A DNA stretch of 10,629 nt, from assembly GCA_030637925.1 (NCBI GenBank), contig DAOWFR010000041.1, positions 1 to 10,629 of the forward strand. The letters are read 5' to 3'. This document shows, piece after piece, positions 1 to 5,473 of the stretch (the stretch's first letter is position 1; each line of letters begins with the position of its first letter). The translations under genes and the position numbers were made by a program. The notes below the pieces were generated by a model that had not been told where the DNA came from, made no database searches, and saw nothing but the letters and a program-made list of their open reading frames with translations. The stretch comes from Methanobacteriota archaeon (GTDB lineage Archaea; Nanobdellota; Nanobdellia; Woesearchaeales; SM23-78).

Positions 1-38
1 CCAGCCGGCCCTGCACCAACAATGATTACATCATACAT
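1..38 (-). CDS. trxB: Thioredoxin reductase-like flavoprotein, N-terminus only
   Basis: Only the first 12 codons and part of a 13th lie in the window; the gene runs off the left edge. Read on the minus strand from the ATG at 36-38 they give MYDVIIVGAGPAG. This is the first beta strand and the GxGxxG dinucleotide-binding loop of an FAD-dependent pyridine nucleotide-disulfide oxidoreductase. A motif this close to the N-terminus is typical of thioredoxin reductase and related two-domain flavoproteins. Such enzymes pass NAD(P)H electrons through FAD to a thioredoxin or glutaredoxin-like protein in the cytoplasm. The glutaredoxin-like protein at 9372-9617 could be a partner, but that is inference. 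The gene lies 46 bases downstream of the Cys/His-rich protein at 85-249 on the same strand and may share its transcript. The FAD fold is fairly sure; trxB itself cannot be proved from this fragment. Confidence 0.75.
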   Translation of the reverse strand, partial: MYDVIIVGAGPA

Positions 39-84
39 AACTTAAAAATAGATTAAGGGTTTAATAAATCTTTTTGATAATATT

Positions 85-249
85 CTATATCTTCTGAAAA
101 ACTCCAACTGCGTGATGACATGGTGTTTTCTCCCAGCTACAGATATCCATGCAACAACCTAGGTGAACATTGCCACTATGATGCCTGCACATAACTATAG
201 AATCAGTTCCTTGTGTGAAATCAACACCACAGATTTTGCATTTGGTCAT
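85..249 (-). CDS. Small Cys/His-rich protein, probably zinc-binding (54 aa)
   Basis: This short minus-strand frame runs from ATG at 247-249 to TAG at 85-87. It has an exceptionally high content of metal ligands in 54 residues: C4 and C7 (CKIC), C21, H23 and H24 (CRHH), H29, C32 and C33, C37, and C44, H45 and H46 (CHH). The spacing suggests one or two zinc sites or a cross-braced zinc-ribbon fold; no signal peptide or membrane helix is visible. I do not recognise the family. The ligand pattern and the position just upstream of the trxB-like gene on the same strand argue that it is real. The only ribosome-binding candidate, AAGGCG, sits inside a small hairpin (251-262), so translation may be weak or controlled. 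No other in-frame start is available before an upstream stop. A role in redox or metal handling is inferred from the cysteines and neighbours only. Confidence 0.65.
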   Translation of the reverse strand: MTKCKICGVDFTQGTDSIVMCRHHSGNVHLGCCMDICSWEKTPCHHAVGVFQKI

Positions 250-250
250 T

Positions 251-262
251 AGGCATTCGCCT
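251..262 (-). promoter_or_regulatory. Small hairpin covering the ribosome-binding region of the 54-aa gene
   Basis: On the minus strand AGGC-GAAT-GCCT forms a 4-bp stem with a 4-base loop that ends two bases before the ATG at 249. Its 5' arm overlaps the only ribosome-binding candidate (AAGGCG). It could limit access to the start codon. The stem is short, so this may be chance. Confidence 0.3.
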
Positions 263-284
263 TTATGATTTTAAATGGAAGTTA

Positions 285-375
285 GGAGAGCCCATGTCTT
301 TTCTTGCACCAAACCAAGCTTGCAACGGTGATTACAGACTGGTATTAGAACACTGAAAAAACAACTCTGCTCTCC
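285..375 (-). ncRNA. Candidate structured leader RNA upstream of the 54-aa gene and trxB
   Basis: This stretch is about 46% G+C by hand count, visibly richer than its surroundings, and no convincing gene covers it. A perfect 7-bp inverted repeat, GGAGAGC (285-291) with GCTCTCC (369-375), closes the region. Inside are TTGCA (304-308) with TGCAA (321-325) and a competing CACC (307-310) with GGTG (327-330). A good minus-strand TATA box at 406-414 would start a transcript near 382, a few bases before the closing helix. The 3' side ends 36 bases before the small gene's ATG. This fits a folded 5' leader or a small stable RNA. It does not match tRNA, box C/D, SRP or any riboswitch consensus I know. 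A minus-strand frame over it gives a 35-codon peptide from GTG (NHRC-type cysteine motif) without a usable ribosome-binding site; this is a weaker alternative. Confidence 0.4.
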
Positions 376-405
376 CACCCTCCGGATACAGTTAAGATGT
401 ATTTG

Positions 406-417
406 TTTTTAAAGTTT
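406..417 (-). promoter_or_regulatory. Archaeal promoter (BRE/TATA) for the minus-strand leader and 54-aa gene
   Basis: Read on the minus strand the sequence is AAACTTTAAAAAC, an archaeal TATA box (CTTTAAAAA, 406-414) with A-rich BRE bases before it. Initiation about 25 bases downstream would fall near 382-385, just before the GGAGAGC helix. The same AAACTTTAAAAA core occurs upstream of the seven-helix protein gene at 7584-7595. Confidence 0.5.
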
Positions 418-438
418 ATTATATTTTAAAGATGTTAC

Positions 439-454
439 TCGAAATATTTAAATA
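439..454 (+). promoter_or_regulatory. Archaeal promoter (BRE/TATA) for transketolase
   Basis: The bases CGAAA (440-444) followed by TATTTAAATA (445-454) match a BRE plus TATA box. A start about 25 bases downstream, near 475, leaves a leader of roughly 18 bases carrying the purine-rich ribosome-binding stretch GAGGGGTGGG (481-490). An AT-rich run at 414-430 is a weaker alternative TATA. Confidence 0.5.
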
Positions 455-492
455 AAGGAGTAGAACATCTAAAAAATAGAGAGGGGTGGGTG

Positions 493-2262
493 ATGAATAT
501 TAAAGAATTAGAAGCAATGGCTAACAAGCTAAGAATCCATTCTTTAAAGTCAACAACAGCTGCTGGTTCTGGTCATCCTACTACTTGTTTGTCCTGTGCA
601 GAGATTATGAGCACATTGTTCTTTTCTGAGCTAAAGGAAGAGGATGAGTTTATTCTATCAAAAGGTCATGCTGCTCCTATATTATATGCTGCGTATGCAG
701 AAGCAGGACTTATTCCTAGAGAAGAGTTAATGAATCTTAGAAAAATTGATAGTGTTCTTGAAGGACACCCTACTACTAGAATGCCTTTAGTAAAGATAGC
801 TAGTGGTAGTCTTGGTCAAGGCCTAAGTGCTGGTGTTGGAATGGCACTTGCAAAAAAGCTTGATAACAACAATGGAAGGGTTTATGTTCTTCTTGGTGAT
901 GGAGAAATAGCAGAGGGCGCTGTGTGGGAGGCTGCTAATCTTGCTGTTCATTATAATCTTAATAACTTATGTGCTATTGTTGATGTTAACAGGCTTGGCC
1001 AGTCACAACAAACAATGCATGGACATGAGCTTAAGAAATATAAGAAAAAGTTTGAGGCTTTTGGTTGGAATACAGATATTATTAATGGTCATAAAGTCAG
1101 GAATATATTAGGTGCACTAAAAAAAGCCAGGAATAGCAAAAAGCCTTTTGTAATCCTTGCCAAAACTATCAAGGGAAAAGGAGTCTCATTCTCAGAAGAT
1201 AAGAATGGTTGGCATGGTAAAGCTTTAAATCAGGAAGAGTTAGAAAAGGCTTTGCAAGAGATTGGAAAAATAGAGGATGTTAAGTTAAGTTCAAACATTA
1301 AAGAGAAAAAAGTTGAGTATGTGTTTAATGATTTTGAAACAAATAATTATAATCCTGGAGAAATGATTGCTACAAGAGAAGCCTTTGGAAAAGCCCTTGT
1401 TAATCTTGGAAAAAATAATAACAAAGTTGTTGTGCTTGATGGTGATGTTAAGAATTCTACAATGACAGAATACTTTTTCAATGAATTCCCTGATAGAAGC
1501 TTTGAATGCTTTATTGCAGAGCAGAACATGGTTGGTGCAGCAGCAGGATTCTCAGCTATGGGCTTTATACCTTTTGTAGCTACATTCGGAGCCTTTCTTA
1601 CAAGGGCTTATGATTTTATCAGAATGGCACAATACTCTGATGCTAATATCAAGTTTGTTGGCTCACACGCAGGAGTAAGCATTGGACAAGATGGTCCTTC
1701 ACAAATGGGCTTAGAAGACCTTTCTATGTTTTTAAGCATGCCTCATTCTGTTGTTCTTTATCCTTGTGATGCTGTTTCTTCAGAAAAACTAGTAAAAGAG
1801 ATGGCAAAGCATAAAGGTATTTCTTATCTTAGAACAACCAGAGGAAAAACACCTGTGATTTATGATAATAATGAAGAGTTCCCTGTTGGTGGATTAAAAG
1901 TATTGCATAAGAGCAAAAATGATAAAGTCTTGGTGATTGGAGCAGGTACTACTGTGCATGAAGCAATTAAAGCATATAATACTTTAAAGGAAAAAGGAGT
2001 TGATATAAGGGTTATTGACCTTTACTCTGTTCAGCCTGTTGATAAGGAAGCACTAATCAAGAATGCTGAGGAATGCAATAATAATGTTGTGGTTGTTGAA
2101 GACCATTATGCTAATGGCATTGGTTCTGTTGTTTCAGAAGTTATAGGAAAGATTAAGCATCTCTATGTAAAAGAGACTCCAAGGTCTGGCACACCAGAAG
2201 AGCTAAGAGCAAAGTATGGTATTGATGCTGATGCTATTATTAAGGAAATAGAAAGCTTTTAA
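493..2262 (+). CDS. tkt: Transketolase, full-length single chain (589 aa)
   Basis: Thiamine-diphosphate enzyme of the non-oxidative pentose phosphate pathway; it moves two-carbon units from ketoses to aldoses in the cytoplasm. Motifs, numbered from the ATG at 493: SGHP (26-29), SKGH (56-59), GSLGQGLS (105-112), the ThDP/metal motif GDGE (135-138) and NGWHGK with the conserved His (241). The pyrimidine-binding half follows with the catalytic Glu of AEQNM (343), then SHAGVSIGQDGPSQM (391-405) and a C-terminal domain from about 470. Many archaea split this enzyme into two genes; here both halves are fused. The length and the SHAGVS..DGPSQ segment resemble the short animal/archaeal type. ATG at 493 is preferred over GTG at 490 because the GAGGGG element then has normal spacing. 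It is probably first in an operon with the next two genes. Identity is very secure; substrate range is by family. Confidence 0.96.
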   Translation: MNIKELEAMANKLRIHSLKSTTAAGSGHPTTCLSCAEIMSTLFFSELKEEDEFILSKGHAAPILYAAYAEAGLIPREELMNLRKIDSVLEGHPTTRMPLVKIASGSLGQGLSAGVGMALAKKLDNNNGRVYVLLGDGEIAEGAVWEAANLAVHYNLNNLCAIVDVNRLGQSQQTMHGHELKKYKKKFEAFGWNTDIINGHKVRNILGALKKARNSKKPFVILAKTIKGKGVSFSEDKNGWHGKALNQEELEKALQEIGKIEDVKLSSNIKEKKVEYVFNDFETNNYNPGEMIATREAFGKALVNLGKNNNKVVVLDGDVKNSTMTEYFFNEFPDRSFECFIAEQNMVGAAAGFSAMGFIPFVATFGAFLTRAYDFIRMAQYSDANIKFVGSHAGVSIGQDGPSQMGLEDLSMFLSMPHSVVLYPCDAVSSEKLVKEMAKHKGISYLRTTRGKTPVIYDNNEEFPVGGLKVLHKSKNDKVLVIGAGTTVHEAIKAYNTLKEKGVDIRVIDLYSVQPVDKEALIKNAEECNNNVVVVEDHYANGIGSVVSEVIGKIKHLYVKETPRSGTPEELRAKYGIDADAIIKEIESF

Positions 2263-2263
2263 A

Positions 2264-2281
2264 AAAGAGATTTAACTCTTT
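2264..2281 (+). terminator. Weak stem-loop after transketolase
   Basis: AAAGAG (2264-2269) and CTCTTT (2276-2281) form a 6-bp stem with a 6-base loop right after the transketolase stop. There is no following T-run and the next gene starts 8 bases later, so it may be partial attenuation, an mRNA-processing site or chance. Confidence 0.25.
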
Positions 2282-2289
2282 GCTAGAAA

Positions 2290-2790
2290 ATGAAGAACAG
2301 GAGTGTTGGAATAATAATTATTGGAATCGCTGTTCTAATAGGATTCATAATATTCTCTTTTAACAGGGCAATGACTAGTATTGTAAATGCTTCATGTGCG
2401 CACGGTGCTAGCTGCCCTATGTGGGGGACAATTAATTTCCAGACCAATGTTGGCTTAGGAATAATGGTTTTTGTTATTCTAGTAGGACTTTACTTAATCT
2501 TTTTTGGAAAAGAAGAAAAAATAGTTACTAAAACAGTTAAAGAGCAGATTAAGCCAAAGAAGATTACAAAAGAGAATTATCAGAAAGTTATGAAAGATTT
2601 GAATAATGATGAAAAACTGGTTCTTGAAAAGATTATTGAAGCACAAGGAACAATATTCCAGTCAGATTTAGTGGATAAAACAGACTTTACAAAAGTCAAG
2701 GTTACAAGAATTCTTGATAAACTAGAAGGAAAAAATATTATTGAAAGAAAAAGGCGTGGCATGACCAATGTGGTTATTCTAAAGCATTAA
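2290..2790 (+). CDS. Membrane-anchored winged-helix transcription regulator (166 aa)
   Basis: Two transmembrane helices (about residues 6-25 and 52-72) enclose a short outward loop; a charged linker (about 73-95) leads to a C-terminal winged helix-turn-helix (about 100-166). The pattern DEKLVLEKIIEAQG ... RILDKLEGKNIIERKRRG is MarR-like, with a basic wing. This architecture matches the archaeal family of predicted membrane-associated regulators (COG2512 type). The loop holds C36, H38, C42 and M44 (CAHGASCPM), which could bind a metal or form a redox-sensitive disulfide outside the membrane; that is inference. The start follows the transketolase stop by 27 bases with no clear ribosome-binding site, so coupling or reinitiation is likely. 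The stop lies 2 bases before the next gene, so the two are surely co-transcribed. The target genes are unknown; the metal genes downstream are candidates only by proximity. Confidence 0.82.
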   Translation: MKNRSVGIIIIGIAVLIGFIIFSFNRAMTSIVNASCAHGASCPMWGTINFQTNVGLGIMVFVILVGLYLIFFGKEEKIVTKTVKEQIKPKKITKENYQKVMKDLNNDEKLVLEKIIEAQGTIFQSDLVDKTDFTKVKVTRILDKLEGKNIIERKRRGMTNVVILKH

Positions 2791-2792
2791 AA

Positions 2793-3773
2793 ATGAAAGC
2801 CATAGCATTATTATCCGGTGGTTTGGATTCAATACTAGCAGTAAAACTGATTTCAGAACAAGGAATAAATGTTGTTGGATTAAATTTTGTTTCAACCTTT
2901 TATTCTCGTGAACAAAAAAGTAAAACTCATGCTTATAGATTTGCTAAAAAATTTAAAATCCCTTTAAAAGTAATTGATGTAGGCAAAGAATATCTAATAG
3001 TATTAAAAAAACCTAAGCATGGTTATGGAGCAGGCATTAATCCTTGTATTGATTGCAAGATTTTTATGTTAAAAAAAGCAAAACAGTATGCTAAGAGGAT
3101 TGGTGCTAAGTTTATTTTTACAGGAGAGGTTCTTGGAGAAAGACCTATGTCACAACATAGAAGAGCCTTAGAAATTATAGAGAAAGAAGCAGGTCTCAAA
3201 GGTAAATTACTCAGGCCATTATCTGCAAAACTATTACCAAAAACAGAAGCAGAGAAAAAGGGATGGATAGATAGAAATAAGCTTTTAGCTATTCAAGGAA
3301 GAAGTAGAAAACCACAAATAGCTTTAGCTAAAAAATATGGAATAAAGGATTATCCTTGGCCTGCAGGAGGCTGTTTATTAACTTCTAAGGAATTTGCTAA
3401 TAAAGTTAGAGATTTGTTCAGTCATAAGAAAAGAGTGAGTTTAAAAGATATAGAATTACTTAAAGTTGGCAGACACTTTAGACTTGAAAAGAATAAGATA
3501 ATTGTTGGTAGAAATAAAGAAGAAAATGAAAAATTAATTAGATTAAAGAATAAAACAGATTATGTATTTGAAGTTCCTGATGTTGGAAGTCCTATAACAG
3601 TTCTTCAAGGTAAGAAAACAAGAAAAGCATTAAGGCTTGCTGCTAAATTAACAGCAACTTACTCTGATGCAAAAGAAGATAAAGTTCTTGTAGGATATGG
3701 AAGAACAAAACCTTTAAAGGAGATTTCTATAAAACAAACAAGCAAACAAGAAGCTAATAAATTCAGAGTATGA
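2793..3773 (+). CDS. PP-loop ATPase, MnmA/ThiI-like tRNA thiolation family (326 aa)
   Basis: The N-terminus carries the PP-loop ATP pyrophosphatase signature SGGLDS (residues 8-13), which adenylates a substrate such as a tRNA base. A C-x2-C pair (C85 and C88 in NPCIDCK), GEVLGERPMSQH (111-122) and a third cysteine, C194 in AGGCLL, follow. Three cysteines in this order recall the catalytic pair of MnmA or the Fe-S ligands of TtuA/ThiI-like thiolases, so a 2- or 4-thiouridine synthase acting on tRNA is the best reading. No THUMP domain (classical ThiI) is seen. The C-terminal part (about 205-326) is basic, with GRHFRLEKNKIIVGRN, and could be an RNA-contacting domain. The gene starts 2 bases after the regulator and so belongs to the transketolase operon, an unexpected setting. 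The family level is solid; the exact modified base is not determined. Confidence 0.85.
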   Translation: MKAIALLSGGLDSILAVKLISEQGINVVGLNFVSTFYSREQKSKTHAYRFAKKFKIPLKVIDVGKEYLIVLKKPKHGYGAGINPCIDCKIFMLKKAKQYAKRIGAKFIFTGEVLGERPMSQHRRALEIIEKEAGLKGKLLRPLSAKLLPKTEAEKKGWIDRNKLLAIQGRSRKPQIALAKKYGIKDYPWPAGGCLLTSKEFANKVRDLFSHKKRVSLKDIELLKVGRHFRLEKNKIIVGRNKEENEKLIRLKNKTDYVFEVPDVGSPITVLQGKKTRKALRLAAKLTATYSDAKEDKVLVGYGRTKPLKEISIKQTSKQEANKFRV

Positions 3774-3787
3774 AACTAGTTTCATAC
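3768..3787. repeat. Perfect 20-bp palindrome between the thiolase gene and the metal operon
   Basis: GTATGAAACTAGTTTCATAC is exactly self-complementary with no spacer, and it overlaps the TGA stop (3771-3773). Seven bases of it, GTTTCAT (3779-3785), recur at 3803-3809, so copies lie on both sides of a possible TATA box (3792-3799). This suits an operator for a dimeric regulator of the metal operon. It could instead be a bidirectional termination or mRNA-end hairpin, though no T-run follows. Confidence 0.55.
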
Positions 3788-3791
3788 AAGG

Positions 3792-3799
3792 CTTAATAA
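3792..3799 (+). promoter_or_regulatory. Possible TATA box for the metal operon
   Basis: CTTAATAA, preceded by the AAGG bases after the palindrome, lies about 75 bases before the HMA protein start. Initiation near 3821 would leave a 50-base leader with the strong ribosome-binding site GGGAGGAGG just before the ATG. TTATTAATA at 3842-3850 is an alternative, but it would start transcription almost on the ATG. Confidence 0.35.
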
Positions 3800-3871
3800 G
3801 GTGTTTCATTTCTCAGTAAGTGTTATCATGTTATTGACAAAATTATTAATAACAATATTGGGAGGAGGAAA

Positions 3872-4846
3872 ATGGATAATTCAGAAAAAAGTGGAACAAA
3901 TTTGCAGGAAGAGATTATATCCATTAAAGGGATGAGCTGCAAGAGCTGTGTTAACAAGATTGAGTCCAGAGTAAGCTCATTCAAAGGCGTGGATAACATA
4001 AGAGTAAGCCTGGTTGAGAACAAAGCCTTTGTCAGGTTTTACCCAAACATTGTTAGTTTTGATAATATCAAGTCAGAGATAGAGGAATTGGGTTATTCTA
4101 CTGGTGACAAAAAAAATAAAAGAGCAAAAGGAAAACATAAGAATATATGGCAGGGAATAGCTTATGGCTTAATCCCTCATATAGGATGCATAGCTTTTAT
4201 CATAGGCTCTATATTAGGAGTTACTGTGCTTATGAAGTTCTTTAGACCATTGTTAATGCATAGGAATTTCTTTTATATCCTTATTCTGATATCCTTGATT
4301 TTTGCAACTATTTCTTCAATGATATATCTTTACAAGAATGGTTTTCTTTCATGGGATGGTATGAGAAGGAAATGGAAGTATCTTGCAACCATGTATGGCT
4401 CTACAATAGGCATTAATCTCTTATTATTCATGATAATATTTCCTTTATTAGCAAATGTAAGTGTGGCTTCACCAACAGGAGGTGTTACTGCCTCTGATAT
4501 AGATAGTGATTCCTTGTCATCAATAAAACTAAAAGTTAAAATACCCTGTCCAGGACACGCGCCTCTTATATCACAAGAGCTTAAAACAATAGATGGAGTA
4601 GCAGGTATAAGATTTAGTTTTCCTAACAACTTCAATGTTTTTTATGATTCCACAAAAACATCAAAGCAGGAAATGCTCTCATTAGAAGTTTTCAAGTCAT
4701 ATCCAGCTACTGTTCTTGAAGAATCCGCTACTGCCACACAGTCAGAGATTGAACAGGTTAATAATCAACCCCCTCCCCAAAGCGGTTGCGGCTGTGGTGG
4801 TAGTACTTGCGGAACCCCTGGAGGAGCAAGTTGTTGTGGAGGATAG
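3872..4846 (+). CDS. HMA-domain membrane protein with a second HMA-like segment and Cys-rich tail (324 aa)
   Basis: The N-terminal domain (about 13-78) is a heavy-metal-associated fold with the binding motif GMSCKSC (C23, C26), as in copper and mercury chaperones. Three hydrophobic stretches follow (about 93-121, 132-154 and 162-189); C106 lies within the first. A soluble region (about 205-285) resembles a degenerate second HMA domain, with CPGHAP (C216, H219) at the metal-loop position and a GVAGIRF strand. The end is a low-complexity Gly/Cys tail with C306, C308, C313, C321 and C322 (SCCGG). If the N-terminus is cytoplasmic, three helices would place the second domain and tail outside, allowing metal transfer across the membrane; this is inference. 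It is the first gene of a four-gene operon ending with a permease, and the start has a strong GGAGGAGG site. It lacks P-type ATPase motifs, so it is not a CopA-type pump. Confidence 0.85.
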   Translation: MDNSEKSGTNLQEEIISIKGMSCKSCVNKIESRVSSFKGVDNIRVSLVENKAFVRFYPNIVSFDNIKSEIEELGYSTGDKKNKRAKGKHKNIWQGIAYGLIPHIGCIAFIIGSILGVTVLMKFFRPLLMHRNFFYILILISLIFATISSMIYLYKNGFLSWDGMRRKWKYLATMYGSTIGINLLLFMIIFPLLANVSVASPTGGVTASDIDSDSLSSIKLKVKIPCPGHAPLISQELKTIDGVAGIRFSFPNNFNVFYDSTKTSKQEMLSLEVFKSYPATVLEESATATQSEIEQVNNQPPPQSGCGCGGSTCGTPGGASCCGG

Positions 4847-4856
4847 AGAGGTTTAC

Positions 4857-5222
4857 ATGAAAAAGATAAAAAGCTTAATCCTAGCAAGCTTATTAGTAAT
4901 AGTTATTTTAGTTTCATTAATTTTTTATAGCTCAGCAACTTTCCAAAAACAAGGGTTTGAGGAAAAAAGAGAAAAACTATTAGAACAACTCTACTCAAAC
5001 ATTGATGAATCGATCTTAGAAGGAAAATATGAGTGCTGCATTGAACCTCCCTGCACAATGTGTTATTTAGGTCATTGGATATGGGAAGATGGGACTTGTG
5101 CTTGTGATGAGATGATTGCAAAAGGAGAACTTGACAAGGTTTGTCCTCAGTGTAAGAGAGGAATAGAAGAAGGAGAGTGTAAATCAGCAAATGAAAGTTT
5201 TTGCGAGATTAGTTTTGATTAA
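4857..5222 (+). CDS. Membrane-anchored protein with 10 cysteines (121 aa)
   Basis: A Lys-rich start and one hydrophobic helix (about residues 6-25) form a signal anchor. A short charged helix (30-55) and a compact Cys-rich outer domain follow, with C60, C61, C66, C69, C81, C83, C96, C99, C108 and C116. Patterns visible are ECCIEPPCTMC, CAC and CPQC. I do not recognise the family; metal binding or an electron-transfer centre would fit the pairs, and structural disulfides are the alternative. Ten cysteines would usually be unfavourable outside the cell in aerobes, which suggests an anaerobe or metal loading. The start at 4857 is chosen because GAGAGG (4846-4850) precedes it and the signal anchor begins there. 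A longer frame from 4716 would overlap the upstream gene and lacks support. It lies 10 bases after the HMA gene, in the same operon. Confidence 0.8.
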   Translation: MKKIKSLILASLLVIVILVSLIFYSSATFQKQGFEEKREKLLEQLYSNIDESILEGKYECCIEPPCTMCYLGHWIWEDGTCACDEMIAKGELDKVCPQCKRGIEEGECKSANESFCEISFD

Positions 5223-5236
5223 AGAGGTAATAAAGA

Positions 5237-5461
5237 ATGAAAGGAAAAAATTTGAAATGGGTAAGTAGTATTATTTTAGGTTTACTCAGCACAATAGGAT
5301 TTGTAGCAGCAAATGGAGAAATCTACCATGGACCTGGAATGATGGGCTGGATGTATGGTGGTTATGGTATAAGCTTCTTTATAGTAATTATCTGGGTGCT
5401 GGTTATAGTTGCTTTGATTTTACTCGTAGTCTGGCTGATTAAGCAGATTAGCAAGAAATAA
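5237..5461 (+). CDS. Small two-helix membrane protein with Met/Gly/Tyr-rich loop (74 aa)
   Basis: A first hydrophobic segment (about residues 8-25, ending AAN, possibly a cleavable signal) is followed by HGPGMMGWMYGGYG (31-44) and a strong second helix (about 45-69) with a KQISKK end. The Met/Trp/Tyr/Gly segment resembles that of small SHOCT-associated membrane proteins often found beside copper genes, but no SHOCT domain follows. Methionines facing outward could bind Cu(I). It lies 14 bases after the Cys-rich gene with GAGGT as ribosome-binding site and 12 bases before the permease, so it belongs to the operon. The function is unknown; a subunit or accessory of the permease is a reasonable guess. 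Confidence 0.75.
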   Translation: MKGKNLKWVSSIILGLLSTIGFVAANGEIYHGPGMMGWMYGGYGISFFIVIIWVLVIVALILLVVWLIKQISKK

Positions 5462-5473
5462 AACTAAAGGAAT

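Noticed and set aside
326..356. Box C/D sRNA suggested by GTGATTA and CTGA
   Set aside because: The C box has a mismatch, there are no C'/D' boxes and no flanking terminal stem at the right spacing.
285..375. A tRNA gene suggested by the 7-bp GGAGAGC/GCTCTCC helix at acceptor-stem size
   Set aside because: No T-loop (TTCRANY), no D-loop GG and no anticodon arm fit on either strand; kept only as a candidate structured leader.
4330..4635. Minus-strand open frame of about 100 codons inside the HMA gene
   Set aside because: It is antisense to a well supported gene, has no ribosome-binding site or recognisable domain, and looks like a coding shadow.
3872..4846. A P-type copper ATPase
   Set aside because: There is an HMA domain and membrane helices, but no DKTGT, TGE or HP-type motifs and the length is far too short.
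4716..4856. Longer N-terminus for the 10-Cys protein starting at 4716
   Set aside because: It would overlap the upstream HMA gene by 131 bases in another frame; the ATG at 4857 has a ribosome-binding site and begins a signal anchor.
4857..5222. Selenoprotein or recoded stop in the Cys-rich proteins
   Set aside because: All reading frames close normally at TAG or TAA with no in-frame TGA followed by conserved coding sequence.
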